This document shows, piece after piece, positions 9,041-17,804 of a stretch of DNA of 64,000 nucleotides (positions are counted from its first letter, which is position 1; each line of letters starts with the position of its first letter). The translations under genes were made by a program, and so were the position numbers. The stretch is from JBQTIY01 sp052387675 (lineage in GTDB: Bacteria; Planctomycetota; B15-G4). The stretch covers positions 1-64,000 of the forward strand of contig JBQTIY010000002.1 in NCBI GenBank assembly GCA_052387675.1. Reading direction: 5' to 3'. The notes beneath the pieces are model-generated. The model was not told the DNA's origin and made no database searches. It saw nothing but the letters and a program-made list of their open reading frames with translations.

Positions 9041-9093
9041 GTGCGCGAGGTAGCTGCGGACGCCCGGTGAGGGGGGCGGGCGTCGCTTTCCTG

Positions 9094-9121
9094 TTGACTG
9101 TCGAGTCGTGGGCGCTATGTT
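9094..9121 (+). promoter_or_regulatory. Promoter of the DksA-like gene
   Basis: TTGACT (9094-9099), 16-bp spacer, TATGTT (9116-9121), followed by CCGGCC. It implies transcription from near 9128 and a leader of about 50 nt, which supports the ATG at 9178 over an upstream start. Confidence 0.55.
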
Positions 9122-9177
9122 CCGGCCCTCTTTCCGTGGCTAACGGCGCCATCCTAAGAGAAATCGAGGCGACACTC

Positions 9178-10035
9178 ATGGCGAAGAAGGACAAGATCGC
9201 GACGCGCACGCGTCCCGCCGTTGACAAGCCGGCCCGTGCGGCCAAGAGCGCCGTTGCGGGCAAAGTTGCCGTCGTGGCCAAGCCTGCGAACGCGGGCAAG
9301 CCTGTGCCCGCTGCCAAAAACCCTGCGCCCGCTGGCAAGAGTGCGGCCGCACCGGCGAAAGGGAGCCCCGTGAAGCTAGGTACGGTCAAGCCGGGTGCGC
9401 TCAAGCCGGGCGCGGCCAAGGTGGGGGCAGTCAAGCCTGCCGCCGCAGGCGCCGTCCCCGTATCGGGTGCGACGGCCGGCAGCAAGGCCGTCGCCGCCAA
9501 GCTGGCCAAGGTTGGCAAGAGCGCCAAGGCGGGAGCCGGCGCGCCGAAGCTCGTGGCCTCCTCCAAGACTTCGGCGGCCGACAAGGCGGCTTCGCGAGCC
9601 GCCATCAACGCCGCACGCGGAGCCATTGCCGCGCGCACGGCCTTGCCGCCGCCCAAGCCGCCGCCCAAGAAGAGCCCCTACAACCGCAAAGCTCTGGCGC
9701 CGTTGCGCACGGCGCTCTACGTCATGCGCAAGCGACTGGCTGGCGACATGGACCTCATGGGCAAGGAGGCGTTGCGCGCTGACGAGCCGGAAGTCGACGC
9801 CGAGAACGTTGCCGATCACGGCAGTGACGCCTTCGAGCGCACGATGACGCTGGAGCTCATGGAGAACGAGGCCCGCATGATGCGCCAGATCGACGAGGCG
9901 CTCGACATGATGGATACGGGCCGCTACGGACTCTGCCAGGAGTGTGGGCAGCCAATCCCGCTGGTGCGGCTGGAGGCGCTGCCCTTCGCGCAGACCTGCG
10001 TGCCGTGCAAGGAGACGCTGGAGCGCCAGCGCTGA
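9178..10035 (+). CDS. DksA/TraR-type zinc-finger protein with Ala/Lys-rich N-terminus
   Basis: A 285-residue protein in two parts. Residues 1 to ~160 are almost entirely Ala, Lys, Pro, Val and Gly, with irregular repeats such as LKPGA and VKPAA, strongly basic and probably disordered, like eukaryotic H1 tails or bacterial AlgP/HU-tail sequences. The last ~120 residues are a DksA/TraR domain: a helical hairpin (LAPLRTALYVMRKRL, later VADHGSDAFERTM) and a four-cysteine zinc finger (CQECGQPI, CVPCKE) followed by a short helix. DksA-family proteins insert into the RNA polymerase secondary channel and modulate initiation. The basic tail could anchor the protein on DNA or RNA (inference). An upstream GTG at 9067 is rejected because it lies before the promoter. 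lspA follows with overlap. Confidence 0.85.
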   Translation: MAKKDKIATRTRPAVDKPARAAKSAVAGKVAVVAKPANAGKPVPAAKNPAPAGKSAAAPAKGSPVKLGTVKPGALKPGAAKVGAVKPAAAGAVPVSGATAGSKAVAAKLAKVGKSAKAGAGAPKLVASSKTSAADKAASRAAINAARGAIAARTALPPPKPPPKKSPYNRKALAPLRTALYVMRKRLAGDMDLMGKEALRADEPEVDAENVADHGSDAFERTMTLELMENEARMMRQIDEALDMMDTGRYGLCQECGQPIPLVRLEALPFAQTCVPCKETLERQR

Positions 10036-10547
10036 GTTCCTGGCGCGGCAAGTCGCTGGCCTTGGTGGCGGCCGTGCTCATTGCCGCCTTCGATCTGTGG
10101 TCAAAGGCTGCGGTCTTTGATGCGCTCCGCATGCATGAGGAGTATCTGCTGGCCGGTGAGTGGCTGGCCTTCAAGCCGGTCCTCAACCCAGGCGTGATGT
10201 GGGGGCAGTTCGGGAACCTACAGCCCTATCTGCCCTGGGTGCGCTCGGTGGCCGCGATCGTGGTGCTGGTCATGATCGCGACGACACCGGCGGCGGCGCG
10301 TCGCACGCAACTGGCCCTGGGGCTCGTGCTGGGCGGCGCCATCGGCAACATCTGGGACGGTTTCGCGGTGGGGCAAGTGCGCGACTTCGTCCTGGTGGAT
10401 TTAGGTTTTGCGCCCTTCCATCCCTTCCCGATCTTCAACGTGGCCGACAGCGCGATCTGCGTCGGCGTGGGCCTGCTGGCGCTGGGACTCCTGCTCGACC
10501 GTCCCGCCGATCCAGCCCCGTCGCCGCCGCCGTCCTCGCCTTCGTAA
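10005..10547 (+). CDS. lspA: Lipoprotein signal peptidase (signal peptidase II)
   Basis: An inner-membrane aspartic peptidase that cleaves signal peptides of diacylglyceryl-modified prolipoproteins, about 180 residues. Four hydrophobic segments are visible (SLALVAAVLIAAFDLWSK; VAAIVVLVMIA; LALGLVLGGAIGNIWD; ADSAICVGVGLLALGLLLD). The two catalytic Asp regions are present as GNIWDGFAVGQVRDFV and FNVADSA. The ending PADPAPSPPPS is a Pro-rich tail. The start is uncertain: no ATG fits, and I chose the GTG at 10005, which overlaps the DksA-like gene by 31 bp; a TTG at 10062 would cut into the first helix. The window encodes several Cys-type lipoproteins that would be substrates (CRTAC1-like and TPR proteins). 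Confidence 0.88.
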   Translation: MQGDAGAPALSSWRGKSLALVAAVLIAAFDLWSKAAVFDALRMHEEYLLAGEWLAFKPVLNPGVMWGQFGNLQPYLPWVRSVAAIVVLVMIATTPAAARRTQLALGLVLGGAIGNIWDGFAVGQVRDFVLVDLGFAPFHPFPIFNVADSAICVGVGLLALGLLLDRPADPAPSPPPSSPS

Positions 10548-10615
10548 GCGGTCCGCTGCAGCGCGGCGATTTCCGCCGCTGGCGGTGAACCGGAGCAGGG
10601 GGGCCGCTCGCTATC

Positions 10616-11599
10616 ATGGCGTCCCCGATGCTGCCGCGCACAACCCTCTCCAGTCCCGCCACCAGCGCCCCGGTGAGTCCGCAAGACGTGGACCTCAGTG
10701 TGACCGTCGGTCCGCTGCGGCTCAGCAACCCGCTCATGACCGCCTCGGGCACGGCCGGCCTGGGCCTGGAGATGGAGCCCTTCTGGGACCTGCGCACCGC
10801 GGGGGCCATCGTGGTCAAGACGCTCACGCGCAAGCCGCGCCGCGGCAATCCCATGCCGCGTCTCTGCGAGACGCCTTCGGGACTGCTCAACTCGATCGGC
10901 CTGCCAAACAAGGGGCTGGATCACTTCATCGCCAAGGTCCTGCCGAAGCTGGCCGGCAAGGCTGACTGCTTGGTCATCAACATTGCCGGCACGTGCACCG
11001 GCGAGTTCGGCGAGATGGCCGCACAGCTCGACGGCCTGCCCGGCGTCGATGCACTGGAGCTGAACATCTCCTGCCCGAATGTGGAGGGCGGCGACCTGCC
11101 CTTTGCCCGCGATCCCGAGGTTGTGCGCCGCCTGGTGGCGGATGTGCGCTCGGCCACGCGCCTGCCGATCATCACCAAGCTCTCACCGAACGTGACCGAC
11201 ATCGCGGAGATCGCGCGAGCCGCCAAAGAGGGCGGCACCGACGCGGTCTCGCTGATCAACACGCTGCTCGGCTTGTCTGTGGATTGGCGCACCGGCCGGC
11301 CCGGCCTCGGTACGGTGATCGGCGGGCTCTCGGGGCCGGCGATCAAGCCCATCGCGCTGCGCATGGTTTTCGATGTGGCGCGCTCGGTGCAGATTCCGAT
11401 CATCGGCATCGGCGGAGTGCGCACGGTGGACGACGCGCTGGAGTTCCTGTGCGCGGGCGCCTCGGCCGTGCAGGTCGGGACGAGCCACTACCGCACGCCG
11501 GACGTCATTCCGCGCCTGCTCACGCAGCTGCGTGAACGTCTGGCCGAAACCGGGCGGCGCGACGTGCGCTCGGTCATCGGCACGCTGCGGAAGGGCTGA
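10616..11599 (+). CDS. pyrD: Dihydroorotate dehydrogenase, class 1B catalytic subunit type
   Basis: A flavin-dependent TIM-barrel enzyme oxidising dihydroorotate to orotate, the fourth step of pyrimidine synthesis, in the cytosol; 327 residues. Hallmarks are NPLMTASGTAG, LCETPSGLLNSIGLPNKG, the catalytic-Cys loop ELNISCPNVEGG, VKLSPN-like KLSPNVTDI, and the phosphate-binding IGIGGVR plus GASAVQVGTS. It resembles class 1B, which normally pairs with the iron-sulfur flavoprotein PyrK; no pyrK is adjacent. A TATCAT hexamer at 10612-10617 overlaps the first ATG, so a start at the second ATG (10628) is possible. The receiver-domain gene follows after 3 bp. Confidence 0.94.
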   Translation: MASPMLPRTTLSSPATSAPVSPQDVDLSVTVGPLRLSNPLMTASGTAGLGLEMEPFWDLRTAGAIVVKTLTRKPRRGNPMPRLCETPSGLLNSIGLPNKGLDHFIAKVLPKLAGKADCLVINIAGTCTGEFGEMAAQLDGLPGVDALELNISCPNVEGGDLPFARDPEVVRRLVADVRSATRLPIITKLSPNVTDIAEIARAAKEGGTDAVSLINTLLGLSVDWRTGRPGLGTVIGGLSGPAIKPIALRMVFDVARSVQIPIIGIGGVRTVDDALEFLCAGASAVQVGTSHYRTPDVIPRLLTQLRERLAETGRRDVRSVIGTLRKG

Positions 11600-11602
11600 G
11601 TC

Positions 11603-12433
11603 GTGCGGCTGGACGCCATGACGGTGGGCGTGCTGCGCCGAGCCGTGGCGATCTACGCCGAAGTGGCCTGGAACGGCGCGACGGGCATGAAGGCCTTCGA
11701 ACTGCCGGAGGACGACAAGGCGCCCGTGGGCGCTGTGCTGACCCGGCTCACCGACGAGTCCCTGCGCTCCGGCGACCAGGCCACGCGCCGCTACACGCTG
11801 CGCCTCGGCAATCCGCGCTATCCCTTCATGAAGCTCGTGCTCCAGGAGCATCTCGTCGAGGACGAGTTCTTTCTTTCCGTGGACACACACGATCAGATGT
11901 TCAGCGCCGATGCCCACACGCCCGAGGAGGAGCTCAAGCGGCTCAAGCACTACAATCTGGGTGTGCGCGAGGCCGTCGAGGCGGCTTGGTCCCGCGAGGG
12001 GCTGCCTACGGCCAAGGCGATTAAGGGCCTCGTCGAGGGCTGGCCCACACGGCGCGCGCCGCCCAATGGCTGGCGACTGCTGCTGGTGGACAACGACGAG
12101 AACATTGCCGGCACGCTGGCCTTGCTCCTTGAAGCGCGCGGCTACAGCGTGAGCATCCTGAATGACGGACGCGAGGCGGTGGAGCAGGCCGACCCGGCCA
12201 AGCACGATCTCATCCTGATGGACAACGAAATGGAGCACCTCAACGGCTTCGAGGCCTGCCGAGTGCTGAAGTCGCGCCCGGCCACGGCGCGCATCCCCGT
12301 GCTGATCGCCACGGCCGGAGCTCTGACACTGCAGCAGCTCGATGCGGCCGACGGCTTTATGGTCAAGCCCTACCGCATGGAACTGCTCTTCTCGCTTCTG
12401 GATCACATGCTGGGAAGGCAGAACCGGCTGTGA
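11603..12433 (+). CDS. Receiver-domain protein with unrecognised N-terminal domain
   Basis: A 276-residue protein with a GTG start. Residues ~157-276 are a complete two-component receiver: acidic pocket VDNDEN (D163, D165), phosphoacceptor D207 in LILMDNEM, switch Thr237 in VLIATA and Lys255 in GFMVKPY. The first ~145 residues form a domain I do not recognise, with a strand-rich middle (RYTLRLGNPRYPFMKLVLQEHL) and an acidic EDEFF; it is not a classical DNA-binding or GGDEF output domain and lies N-terminal to the receiver, reversed from ordinary response regulators. It sits 3 bp after pyrD and 25 bp before secA, so it is probably co-transcribed with housekeeping genes. No partner kinase is adjacent. 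Confidence 0.75.
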   Translation: MRLDAMTVGVLRRAVAIYAEVAWNGATGMKAFELPEDDKAPVGAVLTRLTDESLRSGDQATRRYTLRLGNPRYPFMKLVLQEHLVEDEFFLSVDTHDQMFSADAHTPEEELKRLKHYNLGVREAVEAAWSREGLPTAKAIKGLVEGWPTRRAPPNGWRLLLVDNDENIAGTLALLLEARGYSVSILNDGREAVEQADPAKHDLILMDNEMEHLNGFEACRVLKSRPATARIPVLIATAGALTLQQLDAADGFMVKPYRMELLFSLLDHMLGRQNRL

Positions 12434-12458
12434 GACACTTCCCCGTTCACCTCTGCTG

Positions 12459-15197
12459 ATGAGCCCGATGGCACTCGCTAAGGTCCTCAAGGCCGTGTTC
12501 GGCGACCGCAATGAGCGGGTGCTGAAGACACTCCGCCCCCTGGTTCCGGGCATCACCGCCCTTGAACCGCGTTTTCAGGCGCTCGATGCGGCCGGCCTGC
12601 AGGCCTGCACGGCCCAGTTCCGGCAGCGGCTGGCGCAAGGCGAAGATCTCGAGGCCCTGCTGCCCGAGGCCTTCGCCGCGGTGCGCGAGGCGGCGCGGCG
12701 CACGCTCGGCCAGCGTCCCTTCGATGTGCAGATGCTCGGCGGCATCGTGCTGCACCGCGGCAACATCGCCGAGATGGCCACGGGCGAAGGCAAGACGCTG
12801 ACCGCCGTCGCGCCGGCCTATCTCAACGCGCTGCAGGGCAAGGGCGTCTTCATCGTCACCGTGAACGACTATCTGGCCCAGCGCGACCGCGACTGGATGG
12901 CCCCGGTCTACGCGGCGCTGGGCATGACTGCCGGCGCGATCCAAGCCAACATGCAGCCGGCGCAGCGCCAGCCGCAGTACGCCTGCGATGTGATCTTTGG
13001 CACGAACAGCGAGTTCGGCTTCGACTATCTGCGCGACAACATGAAGTCACGGCGCGAGGACCAGGTGCAGAAGCACCTGCACTACGCGATTATCGACGAG
13101 GTCGACAGCATCCTCATCGACGAGGCGCGCACGCCGCTGATCATCTCCGGCATGCCGGAGGCCAGCACGCAGCGCTACTACGAGGCCGACCGCGTGGCGC
13201 GCGAGCTGCAGCCCGGGCGGGACTTCGAGATCAAAGAGAAGGAGCACGTCTGCGTGCTCAGCGAAGAGGGCATCGAGCGCGCTCAGAAGCTGGCGGGTGT
13301 CGAGAGCTTCTACGACGGCGCCAACATGGACTGGCCGCACCACTTGGAGCAGGCGCTGCGCGCGCACCACATCTACCGGCTCGACAAGGAATATGTGGTC
13401 CATCCCGGCGAGCAGGGGCCGGAGATCGTCATCGTCGACGAGTTCACCGGGCGCTTGATGCCCGGCCGGCGCTGGTCCGACGGACTGCATCAGGCGGTCG
13501 AGGCCAAGGAGAAGCTGCGCATCCGCGAGGAGCTGCAAACGCTCGCCACGATCACCTACCAGAACTACTTCCGGCTCTTCGGCAAGCTGGCCGGGATGAC
13601 CGGCACGGCGCTCACGGAGGCGGCCGAGTTCAGCAAGATCTATGGGCTCGACGTGCTGACCGTGCCCACCAACCGGCCGATCGTGCGCATCGACGACGAA
13701 GACTTGATCTACCGCACGACCAAGGAGAAGTGGAAGGCCATCGCCGACGAGATCGAGGGCGTGCATGCCAACGGCCAGCCGATGCTGGTGGGCACGACCT
13801 CGATCGAGAACAGCGAGCACCTCTCGGGCATCCTCTCGCGGCGCGGCATCAAGCACCAAGTGCTGAACGCCAAGCATCACGCGCGCGAGGCCGAGATCAT
13901 CGTGCAGGCCGGCCGCCAGGGCGCCGTCACCGTCGCCACGAACATGGCCGGCCGCGGCACGGACATCCAGCTCGGCGGCAATGTCGAGGCTCAGTTGGCT
14001 CAGCGCCTGAAGCTCGAGCCGGAGGCCGACGCCGAGGCGCTGCGCGCGGCGCTGCGGACGCAGGTGGAGTCCGAGAAGGCGGCGGTCCTCGCGGCCGGCG
14101 GCCTGTATGTGCTGGGCACCGAGCGGCACGAAGCGCGCCGCATCGACAACCAGTTGCGCGGCCGCAGCGGCCGCCAGGGCGATCCGGGCCGCACGCGCTT
14201 CTACCTGTCGCTGCAAGACGACCTCATGCGCATCTTCGCCAAGGAGTGGGTCTCCACGCTCCTGGAGAAGCTGGGCATGACCGAAGGCCAGGAGATTCAG
14301 AGCGGCATGGTCTCGCGCGGCATCGAGCGCGCCCAGAAGCGCGTCGAGGCCCGCAACTTTGAGATCCGCAAGAACCTCCTCGAGTACGACGAGGTCATGG
14401 ACACTCAGCGCAAGACCATCTACGGAAAGCGCCAGGAGGTCCTCGAGGGGCATCCGCTCAAGCCGCTTATCCTGGAGATGTGCCGCGAGATCGTGGGCGG
14501 GCTGGTGGTTTCGCGTGTGCCCGACAAGGGCGAGCCGGACCGCGAGGGCCTGAGCGCCGATCTGCAAAGCCGCTTCGCGCTGGCCTTTCCGGCCGAGTCC
14601 TTTGCGGGCGCCGAGGAGGCCGACGACTTCGCCGAGCGGGTCATGGAGCGCATCGAGAGCCACTACAGTCAGCGCGAGGCACAGCTCGGCGAGGATCGCA
14701 TGCGGCTCGTGGAACGCTTCCTCGTACTGAACACGATCGACTCGCGCTGGAAGGATCACTTGCGCGCCATGGACTTGCTCAAGTCCGGCATCGGGCTGCG
14801 CAGCTACGCGCAAGTGGATCCCAAGGTCGAGTACAAGCGTGAGGGCTACGACAAGTTCCAGATGCTGCTCTCGACCATCGCCGAGGAGGTCACGGCGCTG
14901 CTCTTCCGGCTGGAAGTGCGCAGCGAGGACCAGCAGCGCCTAGAACAGCGCTGGAAGCCGCTGGCCGAGAGTGGCGGCACGGCATCCGCCGCGCCCCCAG
15001 CGGCGCTGCCGCCCTCGGCGGGCGCCTTGGCCGCCATGCAGCGCGGGCGCGAACGCGCCGCGCAGAACCCGGCCCGGCCGTCGGGCCCCACGGCGCCCAT
15101 CGTGCGCAAGACACAGCGGGTGGGGCGCAACGAGCCGTGCCCGTGCGGCAGCGGCAAGAAGTACAAGCAGTGCTGCTACCCAAAGTACGAGGCGTGA
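12459..15197 (+). CDS. secA: Preprotein translocase ATPase SecA
   Basis: The motor of general secretion, pushing unfolded precursors through SecYEG; 912 residues, a normal length. Visible: Walker A MATGEGKTLT near residue 103; the DEVDSILIDEARTPLIISG nucleotide-binding segment; the preprotein cross-linking domain between; MAGRGTDIQLGGNVE and LRGRSGRQGDPG from the second nucleotide-binding fold; DSRWKDHLRAMDLL of the helical scaffold; and a C-terminal zinc-binding SEC-C tail (EPCPCGSGKKYKQCC) that contacts SecB or ribosomes in other bacteria. A Pro/Ala-rich linker of about 50 residues precedes the tail. The ATG at 12459 is preferred because upstream in-frame codons lie inside the receiver gene. 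Its stop overlaps the GTG of waaA. Confidence 0.97.
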   Translation: MSPMALAKVLKAVFGDRNERVLKTLRPLVPGITALEPRFQALDAAGLQACTAQFRQRLAQGEDLEALLPEAFAAVREAARRTLGQRPFDVQMLGGIVLHRGNIAEMATGEGKTLTAVAPAYLNALQGKGVFIVTVNDYLAQRDRDWMAPVYAALGMTAGAIQANMQPAQRQPQYACDVIFGTNSEFGFDYLRDNMKSRREDQVQKHLHYAIIDEVDSILIDEARTPLIISGMPEASTQRYYEADRVARELQPGRDFEIKEKEHVCVLSEEGIERAQKLAGVESFYDGANMDWPHHLEQALRAHHIYRLDKEYVVHPGEQGPEIVIVDEFTGRLMPGRRWSDGLHQAVEAKEKLRIREELQTLATITYQNYFRLFGKLAGMTGTALTEAAEFSKIYGLDVLTVPTNRPIVRIDDEDLIYRTTKEKWKAIADEIEGVHANGQPMLVGTTSIENSEHLSGILSRRGIKHQVLNAKHHAREAEIIVQAGRQGAVTVATNMAGRGTDIQLGGNVEAQLAQRLKLEPEADAEALRAALRTQVESEKAAVLAAGGLYVLGTERHEARRIDNQLRGRSGRQGDPGRTRFYLSLQDDLMRIFAKEWVSTLLEKLGMTEGQEIQSGMVSRGIERAQKRVEARNFEIRKNLLEYDEVMDTQRKTIYGKRQEVLEGHPLKPLILEMCREIVGGLVVSRVPDKGEPDREGLSADLQSRFALAFPAESFAGAEEADDFAERVMERIESHYSQREAQLGEDRMRLVERFLVLNTIDSRWKDHLRAMDLLKSGIGLRSYAQVDPKVEYKREGYDKFQMLLSTIAEEVTALLFRLEVRSEDQQRLEQRWKPLAESGGTASAAPPAALPPSAGALAAMQRGRERAAQNPARPSGPTAPIVRKTQRVGRNEPCPCGSGKKYKQCCYPKYEA

Positions 15198-16519
15198 CGA
15201 CAGCCCGCTCCTGGCCGCGTGTCGCGGCTGCGCATGCGGTTTACGACCTGCTCTTCCTGCTCGCCCTGCTGCTGGCCGCGTTGCCCTTTCTGTTGCGCGC
15301 GCTGCGCGACCGGCGGCTATGGAAAACGGCGCGCGAGCGGCTCGGCGGGCTGCCGGAGGGGGCGCCCGCCGGCCGGCCCGTCTGGATTCATGCGGTCTCC
15401 GTGGGTGAAGTCAAAGCGGCGCGTCCGTTGGTGAGGGAACTGCAGGCCCGGACACCGCAGATTCCGCTGGTGCTTTCGAGCAGTACGCCGGCCGGCTACG
15501 AGACCGCTCGGCTCAGCTTTCCGGACCTCTATGTCTTCCACGCTCCGTTGGACTTGTCCTGGATCGTGCGCCACGTCCTGCGGCGAGTGTCGCCGCGGCT
15601 GCTGATCTTGATGGAACTGGAAGTGTGGCCGGCGCTGCTGCGCGCGGCCGACGAGGCCGGCGTCGCACAGGCCATCGTGAACGGCCGCGTCACGCAGCAG
15701 AGCGCACGGCGCTATCGGCGCTGGAACTGGTGGCTGCCCGAGTTTGACCGCCTCGCGCTCGTCGCGGCACAAGACGCGGCGAATGCGCAGCGCATCATCG
15801 GCCTGGGTGTGCCGGCTGAGCGCGTGCATGTGACGGGCAACCTGAAGCACGAGATTCTCGAGCCCGTCTCGCCCGAGCGCAGCGCGGAGCTGGCGCGGAC
15901 GGTCGGGCTGACGACCAACCGGCCGATTTTCGTGGCCGGCAGCACGCACGACGGGGAGGACGAGGCCGTGCTCGCGGCCTGGGAGGCCGCTGGAGGTGCA
16001 GCGGTCTGCCAACTCGTGCTGGTTCCGCGGCATTTGCGTCGGCTCCCCGACATCCAGCGGCTCATCGAGCGGCGCCGCCTGACTTGGCGCCTGCGCTCGG
16101 CTGGAACCGGGCTGGCCGGCAGCGAGGCCGTGCTGCTCGTGGACTCGATGGGTGAGCTCGAGGGCTTCTTCGCGCTGGCCGCGATCACGTTTTTGGGCGG
16201 CTCGCTGGTTCCGGTGGGCGGGCACAACGTGCTGGAACCGGCCGCCGCCGGCTGCCCAATCCTGGTGGGCCCGCACTTGGAGAGTTGCCGCGCCGAAGCC
16301 GAATTGCTGCGCGAGGCGGGCGGCCTGTTGGTAACGCAGGATGCCGCAGCCCTGACGCAGACTCTGCGCGAGCTGCTGGCCGATGAACCGCGCCGGCGTG
16401 CCATGGGCCGCGCTGCCGGGCTTGCGGCGCGGACCCTGCGTGGAGCCGCAGCGGCCGACGTACAACTGATCGCTGAGCGCGGCCTGCTCGCTGAGCCTGC
16501 GTTGGCGGGCCGAGCTTGA
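15194..16519 (+). CDS. waaA: 3-deoxy-D-manno-octulosonic acid transferase
   Basis: WaaA (KdtA), the inner-membrane-bound family-30 glycosyltransferase that adds Kdo from CMP-Kdo to the lipid A precursor. From the GTG that overlaps the secA stop (GTGA) it has 441 residues. An N-terminal hydrophobic anchor (VYDLLFLLALLLAALPFLL) is followed by the catalytic Glu in HAVSVGEVKA (E72), the SSSTPAGYE loop, ELEVWP, the CMP-binding GNLKHE, AGSTHDGEDE and the C-terminal GGSLVPVGGHNVLEPA. This implies Kdo-containing lipopolysaccharide and so an outer membrane. Whether one or two Kdo residues are transferred cannot be read from sequence. Confidence 0.93.
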   Translation: MTTARSWPRVAAAHAVYDLLFLLALLLAALPFLLRALRDRRLWKTARERLGGLPEGAPAGRPVWIHAVSVGEVKAARPLVRELQARTPQIPLVLSSSTPAGYETARLSFPDLYVFHAPLDLSWIVRHVLRRVSPRLLILMELEVWPALLRAADEAGVAQAIVNGRVTQQSARRYRRWNWWLPEFDRLALVAAQDAANAQRIIGLGVPAERVHVTGNLKHEILEPVSPERSAELARTVGLTTNRPIFVAGSTHDGEDEAVLAAWEAAGGAAVCQLVLVPRHLRRLPDIQRLIERRRLTWRLRSAGTGLAGSEAVLLVDSMGELEGFFALAAITFLGGSLVPVGGHNVLEPAAAGCPILVGPHLESCRAEAELLREAGGLLVTQDAAALTQTLRELLADEPRRRAMGRAAGLAARTLRGAAAADVQLIAERGLLAEPALAGRA

Positions 16520-16530
16520 TCGGCTAGACT
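16502..16530 (+). promoter_or_regulatory. Promoter of metK
   Basis: TTGGCG (16502-16507), exactly 17 bp, TAGACT (16525-16530), then GGCCG. The 11-mer TAGACTGGCCG recurs in the tatA promoter. The -35 lies inside the end of waaA, and the leader to the metK ATG would be about 55 nt. No SAM-riboswitch-like fold is apparent in it. Confidence 0.6.
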
Positions 16531-16592
16531 GGCCGCCCTTTGCCTGACCAATCGATCCACTTCACTCGCCCACGCCACGGAGCTTTGTCGTC

Positions 16593-17804
16593 ATGACCAG
16601 GAAGGTCCTCTTCACTTCGGAGTCGGTGTCCATGGGACACCCCGACAAGCTTGCCGACCAAATCAGCGACGCGGTTCTCGATGCCTGCCTCGCTGGTGAT
16701 CCCAGCTCGCGCGTGGCTTGCGAAACGCTCGTCACCACCGGCCTCTGCGTCGTGGCGGGCGAGATCACTACACGGTCCAGCGTGGACTACGCCAAGGTTG
16801 CGCGCGAGACGATCAAGCGCATTGGCTACACCGACGACGAGTACGGCATCAGCGGCGACACCTGCGCCGTGATGGTCACGCTCGACCGCCAGTCGCCCGA
16901 TATTTCGCAGGGCGTTACCGAAGGCGAAGGCCTGCACAAGGAAATGGGGGCCGGCGACCAGGGCATGATGTTCGGCTACGCCTGCCGCGAGACGCCGGAG
17001 CTCATGCCCCTGCCGATCGACATGGCCCACCGGCTCGTCGAGCGCTTGGCCGAACTGCGTCAGCAGAAGAAGCTGAAGTACCTGCGCCCCGATGCGAAGA
17101 GTCAGGTCACGGTTGAGTACCACGACGATGTGCCCGTGCGCGTGGACACGGTGGTCATCTCGACCCAGCATGACCCGGACGTCGAGTACGAGACCATCAA
17201 GCGTGACATGATCAAGATGATCAAGTCGGTCGTGCCGGCCAAGTTCCTGGACGACAAGACCAAGTTCCACGTGAACCCCACCGGCCGCTTCGTGGTCGGC
17301 GGCCCGCACGGTGACTGCGGCCTGACGGGGCGCAAGATCATCGTCGACACCTACGGCGGCATGGGCCGCCACGGTGGCGGCGCCTTCTCGGGCAAGGATC
17401 CCAGCAAGGTGGACCGCAGCGCGGCTTACGCGGCGCGTTACGTGGCCAAGAACATCGTCGCGGCCGGCCTCGCCGACCGTGTCGAAGTGCAACTGGCCTA
17501 CGCCATCGGGGTCGCGGATCCGGTTTCCATCAACGTGAACAGCTTCGGCACCGGCAAGGTCTCCGATGACCAACTGGCCGCGCTGGTGAACAAGACCTTC
17601 GACCTGCGCCCGGCGGGCATCATCCGCATGCTCGACCTGCGCAAGCCGCGCTACTTCGAGACCGCGCGCCACGGCCATTTTGGGCGCACGGGCGCAGCCT
17701 TCACCTGGGAGCGCACCGACAAGGCCAGCGCCTTGGCGGCGGCGGCGGGCCTGGGCAAGGCGAAGAAGCCGGCCGCCCGCTCCAAGGTTCCGGTCAAGGT
17801 CTGA
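16593..17804 (+). CDS. metK: S-adenosylmethionine synthetase
   Basis: Makes S-adenosylmethionine from methionine and ATP in the cytosol; 403 residues. Family landmarks are FTSESVSMGHPDK at the N-terminus (His and Asp of the ATP/metal site), GAGDQGMMFGYAC, the P-loop-like GGPHGDCGLTGRKIIVDTYGG, GGGAFSGKDPSKVDRSAAY and AYAIGVADP. The last ~20 residues are an Ala/Lys-rich tail resembling that of the DksA-like protein. The product supplies, among others, the two radical-SAM enzymes at 20.7 and 23.4 kb. The pseudopilin gene begins immediately at the next base after the stop, so the two are probably on one transcript. Confidence 0.97.
   Translation: MTRKVLFTSESVSMGHPDKLADQISDAVLDACLAGDPSSRVACETLVTTGLCVVAGEITTRSSVDYAKVARETIKRIGYTDDEYGISGDTCAVMVTLDRQSPDISQGVTEGEGLHKEMGAGDQGMMFGYACRETPELMPLPIDMAHRLVERLAELRQQKKLKYLRPDAKSQVTVEYHDDVPVRVDTVVISTQHDPDVEYETIKRDMIKMIKSVVPAKFLDDKTKFHVNPTGRFVVGGPHGDCGLTGRKIIVDTYGGMGRHGGGAFSGKDPSKVDRSAAYAARYVAKNIVAAGLADRVEVQLAYAIGVADPVSINVNSFGTGKVSDDQLAALVNKTFDLRPAGIIRMLDLRKPRYFETARHGHFGRTGAAFTWERTDKASALAAAAGLGKAKKPAARSKVPVKV

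Noticed and set aside
9350..9660. DNA repeat array in the Ala/Lys region of the DksA-like gene
   Set aside because: The repetition is at the amino-acid level with varied codons; there is no regular DNA period.
16531..16592. SAM riboswitch in the metK leader
   Set aside because: The leader is only about 55 nt and shows no paired arms of the SAM-I, SAM-II or SAM-IV type.
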